Positions 35,001-45,611 of a stretch of 64,000 nucleotides of DNA are shown here, piece by piece (within the stretch, counting starts at the first letter, position 1; the number at the start of each line of letters is the position of its first letter). The position numbers and the translations under genes were made by a program. The notes under the pieces were generated by a model. It saw only the letters and a program-made list of their open reading frames with translations. It ran no database searches and was not told the origin of the DNA. The DNA is from Byssothecium circinans (Eukaryota; Ascomycota; Dothideomycetes; Pleosporales; Massarinaceae), in contig ML976988.1 in the NCBI GenBank assembly GCA_010015675.1, forward strand, positions 432,877 through 496,876. The letters are read 5' to 3'.

Positions 35001-36516
35001 ATTTGTGCGTCGTTGATCACCTTTCAGCGGCAATGGGACTGTATCGTTGAGATAAACCAATACTGCATCGCATCATCATCCCCGAAAGCGGTAGCATAAG
35101 CTCATCTCCTTATGCGTGACATCTCATAAAGCTGGAAGGGATGCAGTCACGCTTTACTGGATGCGGGCAACGGTGCTAGTTGGCTCGCGCATCCCGACTC
35201 TCGACAACATTCCATTGCCGTGGATTTGTCTTGCACCGCGAACCAGTCTCGCGGCAAAATGTTCGAGAATGATAGCAAACGGCCTTTTACGATATGACGC
35301 GATGGTGGACGTTTCTCCCTCAAGACGGATTGTCTGGGAGCTCTGTTAGTGGACTTTGCATACACCTTTACGACTGTCATGACTAGCATACGGAGCGAGC
35401 CAGTACTGTACTGCCTTAGGGCATTCATCATTCCTATTCTCGCCTTCATGTTTTTCCTCTGGTCCCGTCAGCTCGGTGTAATGGTCGCGCCTAGGGTGGA
35501 TTTTTAGTCAATTGGGGCAGGCTTGGTGTTTCTTCTCGAATCTATTTTCTTCTCTATTCTTCTTACTTGTTCGCGTTCTGGTTGTTTTGTTTCTTGACTA
35601 TTTTTGTAGCGCAATTAATATCGAGGGCAGCGTGGCCCACGCATTTATGAATAGAGTATTACACAGTTGAAATAGCGTCTTGAATCCTTTCAATCGGCAA
35701 GGTCATCAATCAATATTCATGGGCAAAGCCATACCATACCGTAAACGGACAGTGGTTTACAGAGGAGCATTCATGTGATTTCGTCAGACGCGATCGCCAA
35801 TGCGCAGTCTGCCCTACGAGAGTGGCTGGAATGTGTAACTGCACCACGTCACGCTTCGCAGCATGTCAACGTCTTACTATAAATAATCGCCGACATATCG
35901 ACAGCGCTTCGCAAGCTACGCCGCCCACAAGTGATGCATGCGAGGGCGGCTATGGTACACAACATGCAAGCGGTTGGCCCAGAGCCCCTGACTCTGGCTC
36001 ACGTTGGCACACAGCACAGAATTCGAAAATGTAAGCGCCCAGCTGCCAGCTCCCACGGCACAGGCGCTACTTTATTGGCTGTGTCAAAGAAGCTGCCAGG
36101 ACGTGAGGCAAGCTCGGCGACCAAACGTGCCAAAAGTCTACGCGCTGCAGGTTTCATTGTGAGATGTGAGGGATAGCCGCCCTGGATGGGTGCGAAGGAT
36201 CGGTGGGCACTTTTCTGGTGGCGTTTATTGTATAAGGCGGGGTGGATGGCCGTGCCGTCCGTGATTGTGGAAGGTGAGATTCTGATTCTGCACACTTGGG
36301 ATCCGGACCTGCTGCTTTTGTTGCGAGATTACGATATTCCCCATCAGATCTCCCCTTCTGTTCAGTCTCAGTCTTCGGGGTACGAAGGGAAGTTGAACTA
36401 TTGATTCCGCTCTCGTACGCCTGCTGCCTGCTGCCTGCTCCCTTTCTCCCTGCTTCTTTCTTCCCCTCTTTTTCCTGCCGGGGATTTTCTACTTTAATGT
36501 TTCATTCCTTGCGCAG
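35001..36516. other. Intergenic region between two plus-strand genes
   Basis: A stretch of 1.5 kb holds the 3' part of the repeat-protein transcript and the promoter of the DOMON gene. Pyrimidine-rich sequence around 36415-36480 precedes the next start codon. Open frames such as 35822-36034 are not convincing. Confidence 0.4.
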
Positions 36517-38120
36517 ATGATGAATATGTCTGCGCTTCGATGGCGGGAGAGAGGTGTTGTTGCGCTCTTGGTGTTGACGAGTAAGTCCCCGATGGTGGTG
36601 GATCCTGGCTGCATCTCAGATCCTTTGCGATCTCCTGTGCTGTAGCTAACGTCAAATAGTCTTCACGACGGGTCTAAGAGCGCAAAATACCACAGCGGCA
36701 TCGACTTTCTTCCTGAAGAAGACAGAAACACAGTTTTCGATTAGTTTGGCCAAGGATTCGACCGATGTGTTCATCTACTTCACAAGCCCGGCGTATTCGT
36801 GGGTCGGTGTGGGGTTTGGAGAAGGGATGAAGGATGCTCTGATGTTCGTGCTGTATGCAAATGAAAAGGGCGACAGTGCGTTTCCCTCCGTCCTTCAACG
36901 CAGCAGAGATTCTAACAATGGCCCAGACATCACCGTCAGCCCGCGAATCGCCACCGGTCACTCGGAACCCACCTTCTCCTCTGACATCAAGCTGGCCGTG
37001 CTTCCCGGCTCCGGCATTATCGACGAAATGTTCGTCCTCAAAGCCAACTGTCGCAGCTGCCGCGTCTGGCCCAATAATTTCCTCAACACGGAGTCAACCG
37101 CGCAACCAATGATATATGCTTTCGGTCCTGGGAACCGTCTCAACTCGAATTCTCCTAATGCACCTTTGAAGCGTCACTTTAAGTATGGAAAATTCACTAT
37201 GGACATGCGACAGGCCACTAGCACCAGCGGCAATGGGAAGGGCGAAGTGCCGAGTCCTTCTTCGTCATTGAGTGGTGTTGCTTTGCAAGGAGAGATGCAT
37301 AGAGATCATGATAGGAAGAATCTTGCCCATGCGATTTTGGGATGTTTGGCACTGTTTGTGCTGTGGCCGATTAATGTATTAATCGCAGGGTTCTTGAGGA
37401 ACATCAAGATCCACGTCGGTTTCTCAGTTGGGATTATGGTGTTTTTGGTCATCTCGTATGCATTGGGAATTGCAACGAGTGGCCAATTCAACCGCGTATG
37501 CCCTTTCCCCTTTCTTTCAAACTCCAGTCCTAGTACTAACAAACACGCAGTCCAAATCCTTCAACTCCCCCCATCAAATATTCGCCTTCATCGCCCTCGC
37601 CCCCATCCTCCTCCTCTCCCTCCTCCCCGCAAAACCTCTCGCCACCCTCCGCCCCTGGATCCCACGCCTCCACACCCCGCTAACGACCCTCACACTCACC
37701 ACGCTCATCATAACCGGCGGCCTGGGTCTCCATCTCTCATCCTCACCAACCCCTATCATCCTCGCCTATGTGGCCATCGCCCTCGTCGTCTTCGTATTCC
37801 TCTCGCTCGTTCAACTCTGCATCCGACGCCGCGGCTCCGCTTACGCACGCGCAACGACGCGAAGGAGACTCGGCGACGAGGATGAGCAGGACTTTGGACT
37901 CGCGGATTACTTAGCCAAGAGGAAGTTGGAGAGTCGGACTACGAGTCAGGCTAGTTCGCCGCCGACGACGTGGGAGCAGGAAAGAGAACGGGAACAGTAT
38001 GAGAGGGCGAGGAGTGCGAGTCAGGCGAGTTATAATAGGGGAGTGTTTGGGGGTGGGACGATGCCGGGACCGCATTATATGATGAATATGCATCCTGGGG
38101 TGCCGGTTACGTTTAAGTGA
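36517..38120 (+). CDS. DOMON (CDH-type cytochrome) plus cytochrome b561 membrane protein
   Basis: Four exons (36517-36580, 36660-36875, 36927-37495, 37551-38120) encode 472 residues; the 51-base second intron is a multiple of three, so an open frame reads through it. After a signal peptide comes an extracellular DOMON heme domain of cellobiose-dehydrogenase type with likely axial ligands Met (GFGEGM) and His (IATGHSEP). A b561-type membrane part follows, with His residues in NLAHAILG, IKIHVGF and FNSPHQIF and several hydrophobic helices. The cytosolic tail is Arg/Glu/Gln-rich. Such proteins are proposed to pass electrons across the plasma membrane to extracellular acceptors. Several Met codons lie together at the start; the first was used. 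Confidence 0.87.
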
Positions 38121-38140
38121 GGGGGGGGGGGGGGGGGGGG
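38121..38140. repeat. Uninterrupted run of 20 G
   Basis: Twenty guanines follow directly after the TGA of the DOMON-b561 gene. Such runs can form G-quadruplexes in the transcript and are prone to slippage, so the true length may differ. It would lie at the start of the 3' untranslated region. Confidence 0.9.
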
Positions 38141-38913
38141 TCATGATGGGCATTGTTGACGACGACGACACACTTCGAGGCTGTTTAATACTATCGGGTC
38201 GGGACGGATATACGGTCTCCCTCCTGCACCAGCGCGGAGGGGCATCCTTGTTGCACGAAAGGATCTGGTGGGATATGGGATTTTTTTGATTTTTTTGGAA
38301 GGGACAGAGGGACGGCTTCTTTGACGATTTTGAGATACCATAGCGATCAAGCGACCCAGCATTTCGGCGGCGTTACTTGATTTTACATTTTACGAATTTA
38401 CTTTGTACTTTTTTCATGACTACTTGGCCACTGTATTCCAGACAGACAGGAGGCTCTGAAGGAGCAGGTGTTGTAGGAAGCTTGGTGGAGAATAGGCGGC
38501 ACTAGCTAGCTTAATCCTCCGGGCCTCAAGGCCTTTCCTGGCATGATAATACTTCATAAAGACTTCCATACGTGGTATGTTATGTTCAACCACCGGCTTC
38601 CTTGAGATTCATGGATCAGAATGTCCCGACAACCTGCTGTATCTCTTTCCCAGCCTGCCGCACATCAATTTGTCGCATGGGAGCTGGTCAGGCATGTATG
38701 GATTTGAAGAATTTGGTTAAGTGGAATGGTTTGACCTTTGAGGCTGGCCCACTCTATTCACCTTACAGTATAGTGTATCCGTTAGATGCTGATGAAAAGT
38801 CGAATATCGATTGGAACCCATACTCTTATCCACGATCCAACTCCCCAAGACAGACATACGATTCCATATATCTCATGTCCAACCCATCATGCATAAAGCG
38901 CCGCCGGGCCCTC
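38141..38913. other. Intergenic region between convergent genes
   Basis: Some 770 bases between the DOMON gene and the convergent dehydrogenase gene. The plus-strand open frame at 38572-38997 overlaps the real exon of the dehydrogenase and has no domain. Nothing else was found. Confidence 0.4.
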
Positions 38914-40033
38914 TCAAATATTCGCCTTCGCCTTCTTCTGCTCTGGCACCTGCGTCAACAATTTGTCCTCCTTAATCGCCGACTTCAAGTTATCTAGCAC
39001 AAGCAACTCCATATCCCGCTAGATATATGTCAGCAAGAAATCCACTAAGACAACGAGGAAAGGGGTTACTTACCTGCGTCTCAAACGTCGCGGTCCCAAC
39101 ATGCGGCAACAAAACCACATTCTCCGCCTCCAACAACCCAGGATGAATCTTCGGCTCCTCCTCAAAAACATCCAGCCCCGCTGACCACACCTTCCCACTC
39201 TTGAGCGCCTCCACAAGCGCCGCCTCGTCAATCAACGGGCCCCTCGCCGTATTCACAATAATAATGCCGTCCTTCATTATATCGAATTGCGGCATCGCGA
39301 TGATATGCCGGGTCGAAGCATTGAGCGAGAGATTCAAACTCAGCACATCCGACGTCTTGAGCAGATCGTCAAAGGAAACGTATTTCGCGCCGTCTTCCTC
39401 GCTGGCGGGGAGTTGGTGCCGGTTGTGGTATTGGATTTTCATGCCGAAGGCTTTCGCACGGTGGGCGACAGCGGTGCCGATACCGCCCATACCTAGGATG
39501 CCGAGGACTTTGTTCTTCGGGTCGTGGCCGAGGGAGAAGTTGCCTCGCCATTTCCCTACTTCTGTTCAGTCCAGCTCTAGCTCGCGGAATTGGGGGTGTT
39601 GGTACGCACCTTGATGCACGGCTTGATAGCTCTGCTTAATATTCCGTAGCGCTCCTAACATAAGCCACAGCGCTACATCCGCCGTCGCATCATTGACTGC
39701 AATGGGCGTGCTGGATACCGAGATGCCCCTCTTTGTGCAAGCTTCAATGTCAATGTTATCGTAGCCGGCGCCGTTGTGGCATATGAATTTTAAGCTCTTG
39801 GGTAGTGCTTCTAGCAGCTCGTCGTCGAAGTTTCCGGTCACTTTGTTGGAGTCGTTGCTCCGGTATAGTGCATAGATGCCGTCGAAGGCGCCGCTCTTGC
39901 ATTTGGAGAGAAAATCCTCCCGCGACCCGCCTTCGGGGTATTCGTGGAGTTTTGAGGCTACTTTTGCGCATTCTTCCCATTCTTTGCGCGTGTGGGCGAG
40001 GTTGCCAATTAGGAGGGCGGCTCGTTGCGACAT
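38914..40033 (-). CDS. D-isomer-specific 2-hydroxyacid dehydrogenase (glyoxylate/hydroxypyruvate reductase type)
   Basis: Three exons (40033-39610, 39555-39074, 39018-38914) with introns of 54 and 55 bases give 336 residues. The substrate domain has KFICHNGAGYDNIDI. The NAD(P)-binding Rossmann loop is GMGGIGTAV. The catalytic Arg (VNTARGPLIDE), Glu (DVFEEEP) and His (LLPHVGTAT) are all present. The enzyme reduces a 2-oxoacid such as glyoxylate to the D-hydroxyacid, probably in the cytosol. The start at 40033 (MSQRAALL) was chosen over an upstream in-frame Met because family members start there. The last short exon is accepted because its joined sequence (TQRDMELLVLDNL) is a typical C-terminal helix. 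Confidence 0.92.
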
Positions 40034-41134
40034 GGCGATCTCCGTGTCAAATTTGGTTTGATAGCGAAGTGGAACGTGTGCGAGGTGAAGGGGAAAAAAG
40101 AAGCCCACGTAGTTGTGCCGGTTAAGAGGATTTATTCCGCGTTGACGTAGCAGGTACCTTATCGGGGACCTTTTCCGGTCCGCTGTAGCTTGGGCCGAAC
40201 CCGATATCCCACAAACAGAAACAGCTCATGTCGTCACGCTAGCATTTGCAATTTCCCCCCCCCTCCTTTATCAAACAATGACTGCTAAAGAAGAGGGGCA
40301 GTACCGCTAGATAGTTGGATAAAAGTGAGCCATGTGAGAAGCGCCCCACGCAATCAGCACTCACATCACTGCTGCGACGTTCCAGCGGCCAAGAATGACA
40401 GAGGACTTCGATTCTCTCCTAAGACATTTCGAATTCGATCGGAAATCTCGGAATGCGGGGGTGAGAGTTCGTTCCGCCCTTCGGAAGCCTGACCAGCGGC
40501 ATTTGAAGCCAATGCCGTTCAAAGGCCGACGCTTGCACGTGCTTCCGTCCCACATTTTCTCCGCATATTGATCGGCACTTGAACCGGTACCGGGGGCATG
40601 CGAGGCCAACTATCACTCTGACATGTGCAATACAATGGTATCATTCTGGAGGATGAACACTTCGGTTGCGCTCTAAATTGTTCCCAAATGAGGCTTGACC
40701 GAATGGATTGTTAGCAGTGAGACTCGATTGAGTTTCAGGAGCTGCCGTAAGCTACCGAAAAGGGAAAGGCCAGCGTGGAGGCCGTTTAACGATCACATCT
40801 TCTTTTTCGTCCGGAGTACTCGACATCGATAGATTCAGTATTCAAGTGCCAGTTTAGTCTCTTTGAAAGTGCCATGCCTTCAGCAATAATTGGAAGTTGT
40901 GAGGGAAAACGTCCGAAACCCGTTGGAATTCGAATTTCGAACGCGATTCCGCGTTGAAGGATTTGGGCGACTAGCCGGTTTCCAAGGCAGCAGTAAGGCA
41001 ACAACAGCGCACGCCTGATGTATGCCTGGAATCAAGAGATGAAAAAGCCGACCATTCCCATTAATATTGATAACATCAATCACTCATACTACTTCCAGTC
41101 TACGAATCAGATCAACACACCGCTTACCACAAAC
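40034..41134. other. Divergent intergenic region
   Basis: A head-to-head region of 1.1 kb between the dehydrogenase and the NmrA-like gene. It holds both promoters. No coding region, repeat or RNA gene was recognised. Confidence 0.4.
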
Positions 41135-42224
41135 ATGGAATTGAAGAACATCGCTGTCCTAGGGGTATGTATTGAATCGCGGACGCGACCTAACAACTAA
41201 CCAAGCATCAACAGCCCGGCGGCAACGTCGGTAACGCTCTCATCACCGAGCTCCTCAAAAATCCTACTCGGTTCAACATCACCGCCATTTCCCGCCCAAC
41301 GTCTTCCTACACTCCCCCCGCCAACTCCAACATCGTCGCCAAGGGCGTCGACTACAACTCCCTTGACGCACTTAAAGAAGCTTTCACTGGCCAAGATGCA
41401 ATCATCAACTGCGTCACGGGCGGAGCCACCCAATACGACCCATCCAAACTCATCATCGACGCCACCGTAGCCGCCGGCGCGAAGTTCTACTTCGCCAACG
41501 AGTTTGTGGGGAACATCCACAGTGCCCAGTTTCTGCGGCTGCCTGAAGCCCTCACGGGAGCTAAAGTGAAGATCAGAGCGTACTTGGAAGGGCTGGCGAA
41601 GGAAGGGAAGATGAATTGGACTGCGCTAAACGGAGGGCCGTTTTTCGATATGTGTAAGACCCTTCCCTTCTCTCCACTACTTCACCATTACTCGGGAAAG
41701 AGGGCTAATGCGGCTCAGGGCTCATGAAAGGCCCCGCTGGCATCGACATCCCGAATCGCCAGGCCAGAATCTATGGCACGGGTGACAACCTAGTCTACTG
41801 GACGCCGCTCTCCACCATGGCCAAAACAATGACCACCATGCTACTCAACCCAGAGCCAGTCCTGAATCGCGCAATCTACATCTGTCCTCTGCTCCACACC
41901 ACGCAAAATAAGATTCTCGCCACTGTCGAAAAGGTCCTCGATACAAAGTTCACCGTCACCAACGTCGACGTTGCGAAGATCAACAAGCACGCGAGGATCG
42001 CGCTGGAGAGGGGAGAGACGGCGAAGGCTATGAAGGGCTTGACTGTCAGCACTCAGTTTTACGAAGGGGATAGCGGGAATGATCTGAGCGGGTTGGTGGA
42101 GAATGAGTTGGTGGGGGTGGAACAGTTGGATTTGGAGGACGCCGTCAGGCAGGCCATGGAAAGGTGGGGGATGGATACGCCGGTTGTGCAGGGACTGTAT
42201 ATGGTGGATGCTTGTGAGATTTGA
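41135..42224 (+). CDS. NmrA-like / isoflavone-reductase-type NAD(P)-binding protein
   Basis: Three exons (41135-41164, 41215-41653, 41719-42224) with introns of 50 and 65 bases give 324 residues. The N-terminal loop GPGGNVGNAL, split by the first intron, is the NAD(P)-binding motif of atypical short-chain dehydrogenases. FYFANEFVGNIHS and WTALNGGPFFDMW match the isoflavone-reductase-like group, where the second could line the substrate pocket. No conserved Tyr-Lys pair is evident, so the protein may be a reductase of phenolic substrates or a redox sensor. It is divergent from the dehydrogenase. Substrate is unknown. Confidence 0.88.
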
Positions 42225-42886
42225 AGGCTGGGGTTTGGGGTTGGCCTTGGGTTGGCGAGGGGTGCGTCCGGTGAAGGGGGGCTGTGGTGATGGTGTGGGC
42301 ATGCAAGGCAGACATTATTCACCGGAAGTATTGAGCGCGGACAAGGCTGAAGATCTTTGACCGTGTAGAAAATCGACGATCTCGTCATCTCAGTATCGTT
42401 TCATTATTATTATTATTAGGAGGATTGATATTGCTAGAGTCCTAATACATGCAGGCCCTGCTTCACGCCTTTACTCTCTAGTCACACTCCCCGTCTAGCG
42501 ATAAAATAAAAATCAGATATACATTTTATGAGCATGCTTGACGAACGAACCTAACCCTTGATACGAGCGAGTTTATCCATGTCCATTATTCTATTCAACA
42601 ACTAACCCTAGCGTACTAGCCGGCCTTAGTTCGTAGTGTGCGATTTCGTAGCACAGCCCTCAACTGTACCTTACTCAGGCACAAAGAAATTCTGAGGATA
42701 CAAAAAGTATCATACTTCCTATCGAAACTATAGCATAGAGTAGCGGGATACATAACATGTACCGCAATAGAGGTCATGATCATGTTCCCAAAGAGGCCGG
42801 TTGCTCAACGCACAGACCATCCCCTTTCCCACCCCCCTCGAGCTACAAAAAAGCAGCAAAAGTGAAGCTCACACTCCAAAAAGAAA
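42225..42886. other. Intergenic region before the tRNA gene
   Basis: About 660 bases of mostly AT-rich sequence after the NmrA-like gene, with a small ATT repeat near 42405-42418. Nothing else was seen. Confidence 0.4.
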
Positions 42887-42976
42887 TGACTCAGCCGAGG
42901 TTTGAACTCGGGACCTTCAGTGACCAACAGGACATACTTGTTAGACTGACGTGATAACCAACTACACCACCGAGCC
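42887..42976 (-). tRNA. tRNA-Val(AAC) with intron
   Basis: Read on the minus strand, the acceptor stem GGCTCGG pairs with CTGAGTC (two G-U pairs). The anticodon stem TCAGT pairs with ACTGA, and the loop begins CTAACA, giving anticodon AAC. A 16-base intron follows position 37, the normal place in eukaryotic tRNAs. The T arm is CCGAG-TTCAAAC-CTCGG. The discriminator base is A at 42887, and CCA is not encoded, as usual in nuclear genes. The mature tRNA would have 74 bases. Confidence 0.93.
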
Positions 42977-43680
42977 TGTTTGATGTTAAATTTAACTCTA
43001 AAATAATACATATCAGGTAGAAAAAAGATGAGGCTATTGAGGAACGCATTTACACAGCGGAAAAATCAAGCGAAGAGGGGCAAGAGGATGTGGAGAGTAC
43101 TAAACTAGCGTGCAGAGATGGTAAGGGCTCATTGGGAGAGTCAGGGGTTAAGCGATGGTGCATGCACATGTGTTAAACGGCGATGGAAAATAACAACATG
43201 GGGGGAAGATCAGCTTTTGGGGTTAAGTACTACGGTTTGTATTCACTTCGGAGAGCTTTGGAAACGACATGATTAGGACGATTTTCCTGAAGCTTTTACG
43301 AACGCGAGAGTATGCGCTGCGGGAGAGACAGTACATGCATGGTTACGAGCAGGGCACATGCTGCTCTTCGCATCACGTTTTCACGCTTTTGTGAGGATGC
43401 AATTCGCTCCCACAATCTTGAAACATGGATTCGCTTCCCACGGTAGTAAAATTTCCGCAACATAATTTCAAACTAATTCTTTGCAAAGATCACCCAGACC
43501 AGATGTAACGAGTCGTACGCTATATAAAGTATTGCATTCTATACCAAGGTCACCTTTAACAATGGGTTGGCCTGAGCCTCAGTCTTGATCGTTCATTCTA
43601 TGCATTCATATCCATAGCGCGGTACTTCTCCAAGATCAGTATAAACCACCCATCGCCCCCTTCCAAGCAGCCCAACCCTC
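42977..43680. other. Intergenic region between the tRNA and the sugar transporter
   Basis: About 700 bases with no recognised gene. The stretch just left of 43681 is the 3' untranslated region of the transporter; an apparent open frame at 43593-43841 is out of frame with the real last exon. Confidence 0.4.
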
Positions 43681-45611
43681 CTACGCGTCTTCAATATGCT
43701 GCACCCCCAAAGCAGCGCCTTTCTGCGCGGGTTTTCCAATTTCTGAGGCAGTGTCATTAGTGACATGACTAGTAGAACACCGACGTTAGCAAATATCTCC
43801 GAAATCATGTTAATGAAATTGTCATAGGAAAAAATACGCACTGATGCTGCAGTTTCTTGGCGCGCGAATACCGGGGAATCGTATCCTTCAAAGCGCCCTT
43901 GATGATATCCCCTTCGAATAGATGATGGATCGACTCCAGAGGAACATTCTTCGTCTCAGGGACGCAGAAGACGGTGTAGATACCCATGAGGACACAGCAC
44001 GCTCCGAAAAGGAGGAAGGTCCCGTATGTGATTTCGTCGAGCATGAGCGGCGTGATCTTAGCTATAACGAAGTTGAAGAGCCACTGTGTCATCAAAGCTC
44101 CCGCCATGATAAGCGAGCGAACGCGGTTCGGGGAGCACTCGGAAGATAGGATGAACGGAACCTGAAAGAGCGATCAAAGTCAGCAGAATTCATCGAAAGG
44201 TTCGTTGGAGCGTCACGTACAGGGCCCCATCCGAAGGAATAAAAGACAACGAATAGGTACACGCAGATAATTGCAAAAATGCTGTTGCCGTTGAGCGCGT
44301 CGCCTGCCTTTACTGGATTGACGGCCTGGTTGACACCAATGTAGAACATAGCGAAAGCTTGTCCGAGAGATCCGATGATAAGTGACCACTGGCTCAGTTA
44401 GCTGAGTTCCTCAGAAGTCGTACCATGTGCGCAAGTATCCTTAAACGTACCTTGCGGCCAATCTGCTCTGTAAATGCCATCAAGCCAATCGCTGTAACTA
44501 CAATCTTGACAATGCCATAAACACCCGTTGCGAAAAGACCCGCTGAGGTACCCCTGAGGCCAATTGACTGGAAGATTTGAGGGGCATAGTAATTGATGGA
44601 GTTCGTTCCGGTCCATTGTTGCCAGAACATTAGTATAACCGCGAACGAGGTTTGATAGAACATGCGCTTGCTCGAACAAGCTTCCCTCAACTGACCGGTG
44701 AGTGGTAGTTTTTCATGTCCCTGGAAATCGAGAATAATCTCGTCCAGCTCTTGAATCACATCTGCGTCATCGACAGGCCTGCCTCGGACCTTTGCTAGTG
44801 CCTTCCCAGCATCTTGTAGTCGATTCTTCTCGACGAGCCATCGGGGAGACTCATTCTGGAAAATGATTCCCACTAAGAGAATCACTCCGGGAAGCATCTG
44901 AAGAGCGAACGGAACGCGCCATTTCGCTGAGCTCAGAGACTTGATCTGGATGTTGATGCCGTAGTTGACGAAGAATGACAGACATATACCAGTGACGTTG
45001 AAGAGTTGCATACTGCTGTTGTTAGAAGGTAATCATTTTATAGAGCAAGAATACTCACCAACCGATGCATCGGCCTCTGATCTCCTTGTTCGCATTCTCG
45101 CCGATATATGTTGGCACAACAGCGGAGATCAATCCCACACCAAACCCACCAATGACGCGACCGACGTAAAGCTGGGTTAAATTCGTAGTGTTGATAGCGC
45201 ACAAGGTCTGAACAAGAGAGCCCACGATGAAGATGATGTCCGCGAAAATAAGGGCCTTCTTCCGTCCGAACGTATCACTCACGTAGAATGAGGATAGCGC
45301 ACCGAAGAAACATCCAGCTTGTAGCACTGAAACGATGTTGCCTTGGAGGCTCGAAAAGTCGGGGCTGTTCTTATCCAGATTGAACGAATGTTGGAATGCG
45401 TCCTGTAAAGAGTAGTACTGGATCAGAACTGGATCCTCGAAATTTCAGCAAGAGATGGAGGCCAATTACGAACCATAGTCAACACCCCGCCTATCAAGCC
45501 CGTATCCCATCCAAAGAGCATTCCTCCGAACGAGGCCACTGTTGTCAAGAAATACACCCTGCGATAGGCCTTGACATCTCGCCATATTGCGCTCATGTCA
45601 AACTTAGCCAT
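43681..45611 (-). CDS. MFS sugar (hexose-type) transporter
   Basis: Six exons (45611-45474, 45402-45059, 45012-44451, 44388-44221, 44161-43842, 43768-43681) encode 539 residues. Sugar-porter signatures are GWDTGLIGG in helix 1, DTFGRKKAL, VGRVIGGFGVGLISAVVPTYIGE, NESPRWLVEKNR, QQWTGTNSINYYAPQIF and PETKNVPLESI near the end, with about twelve hydrophobic helices. It would carry monosaccharides by proton symport across the plasma membrane. Intron 2 ends in a CAGCAG tandem acceptor, so one residue more or less may be included after CIG. The C-terminal exon was identified because its joined frame gives a plausible Lys/Ala tail and a stop. No lesion was found. Confidence 0.92.
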
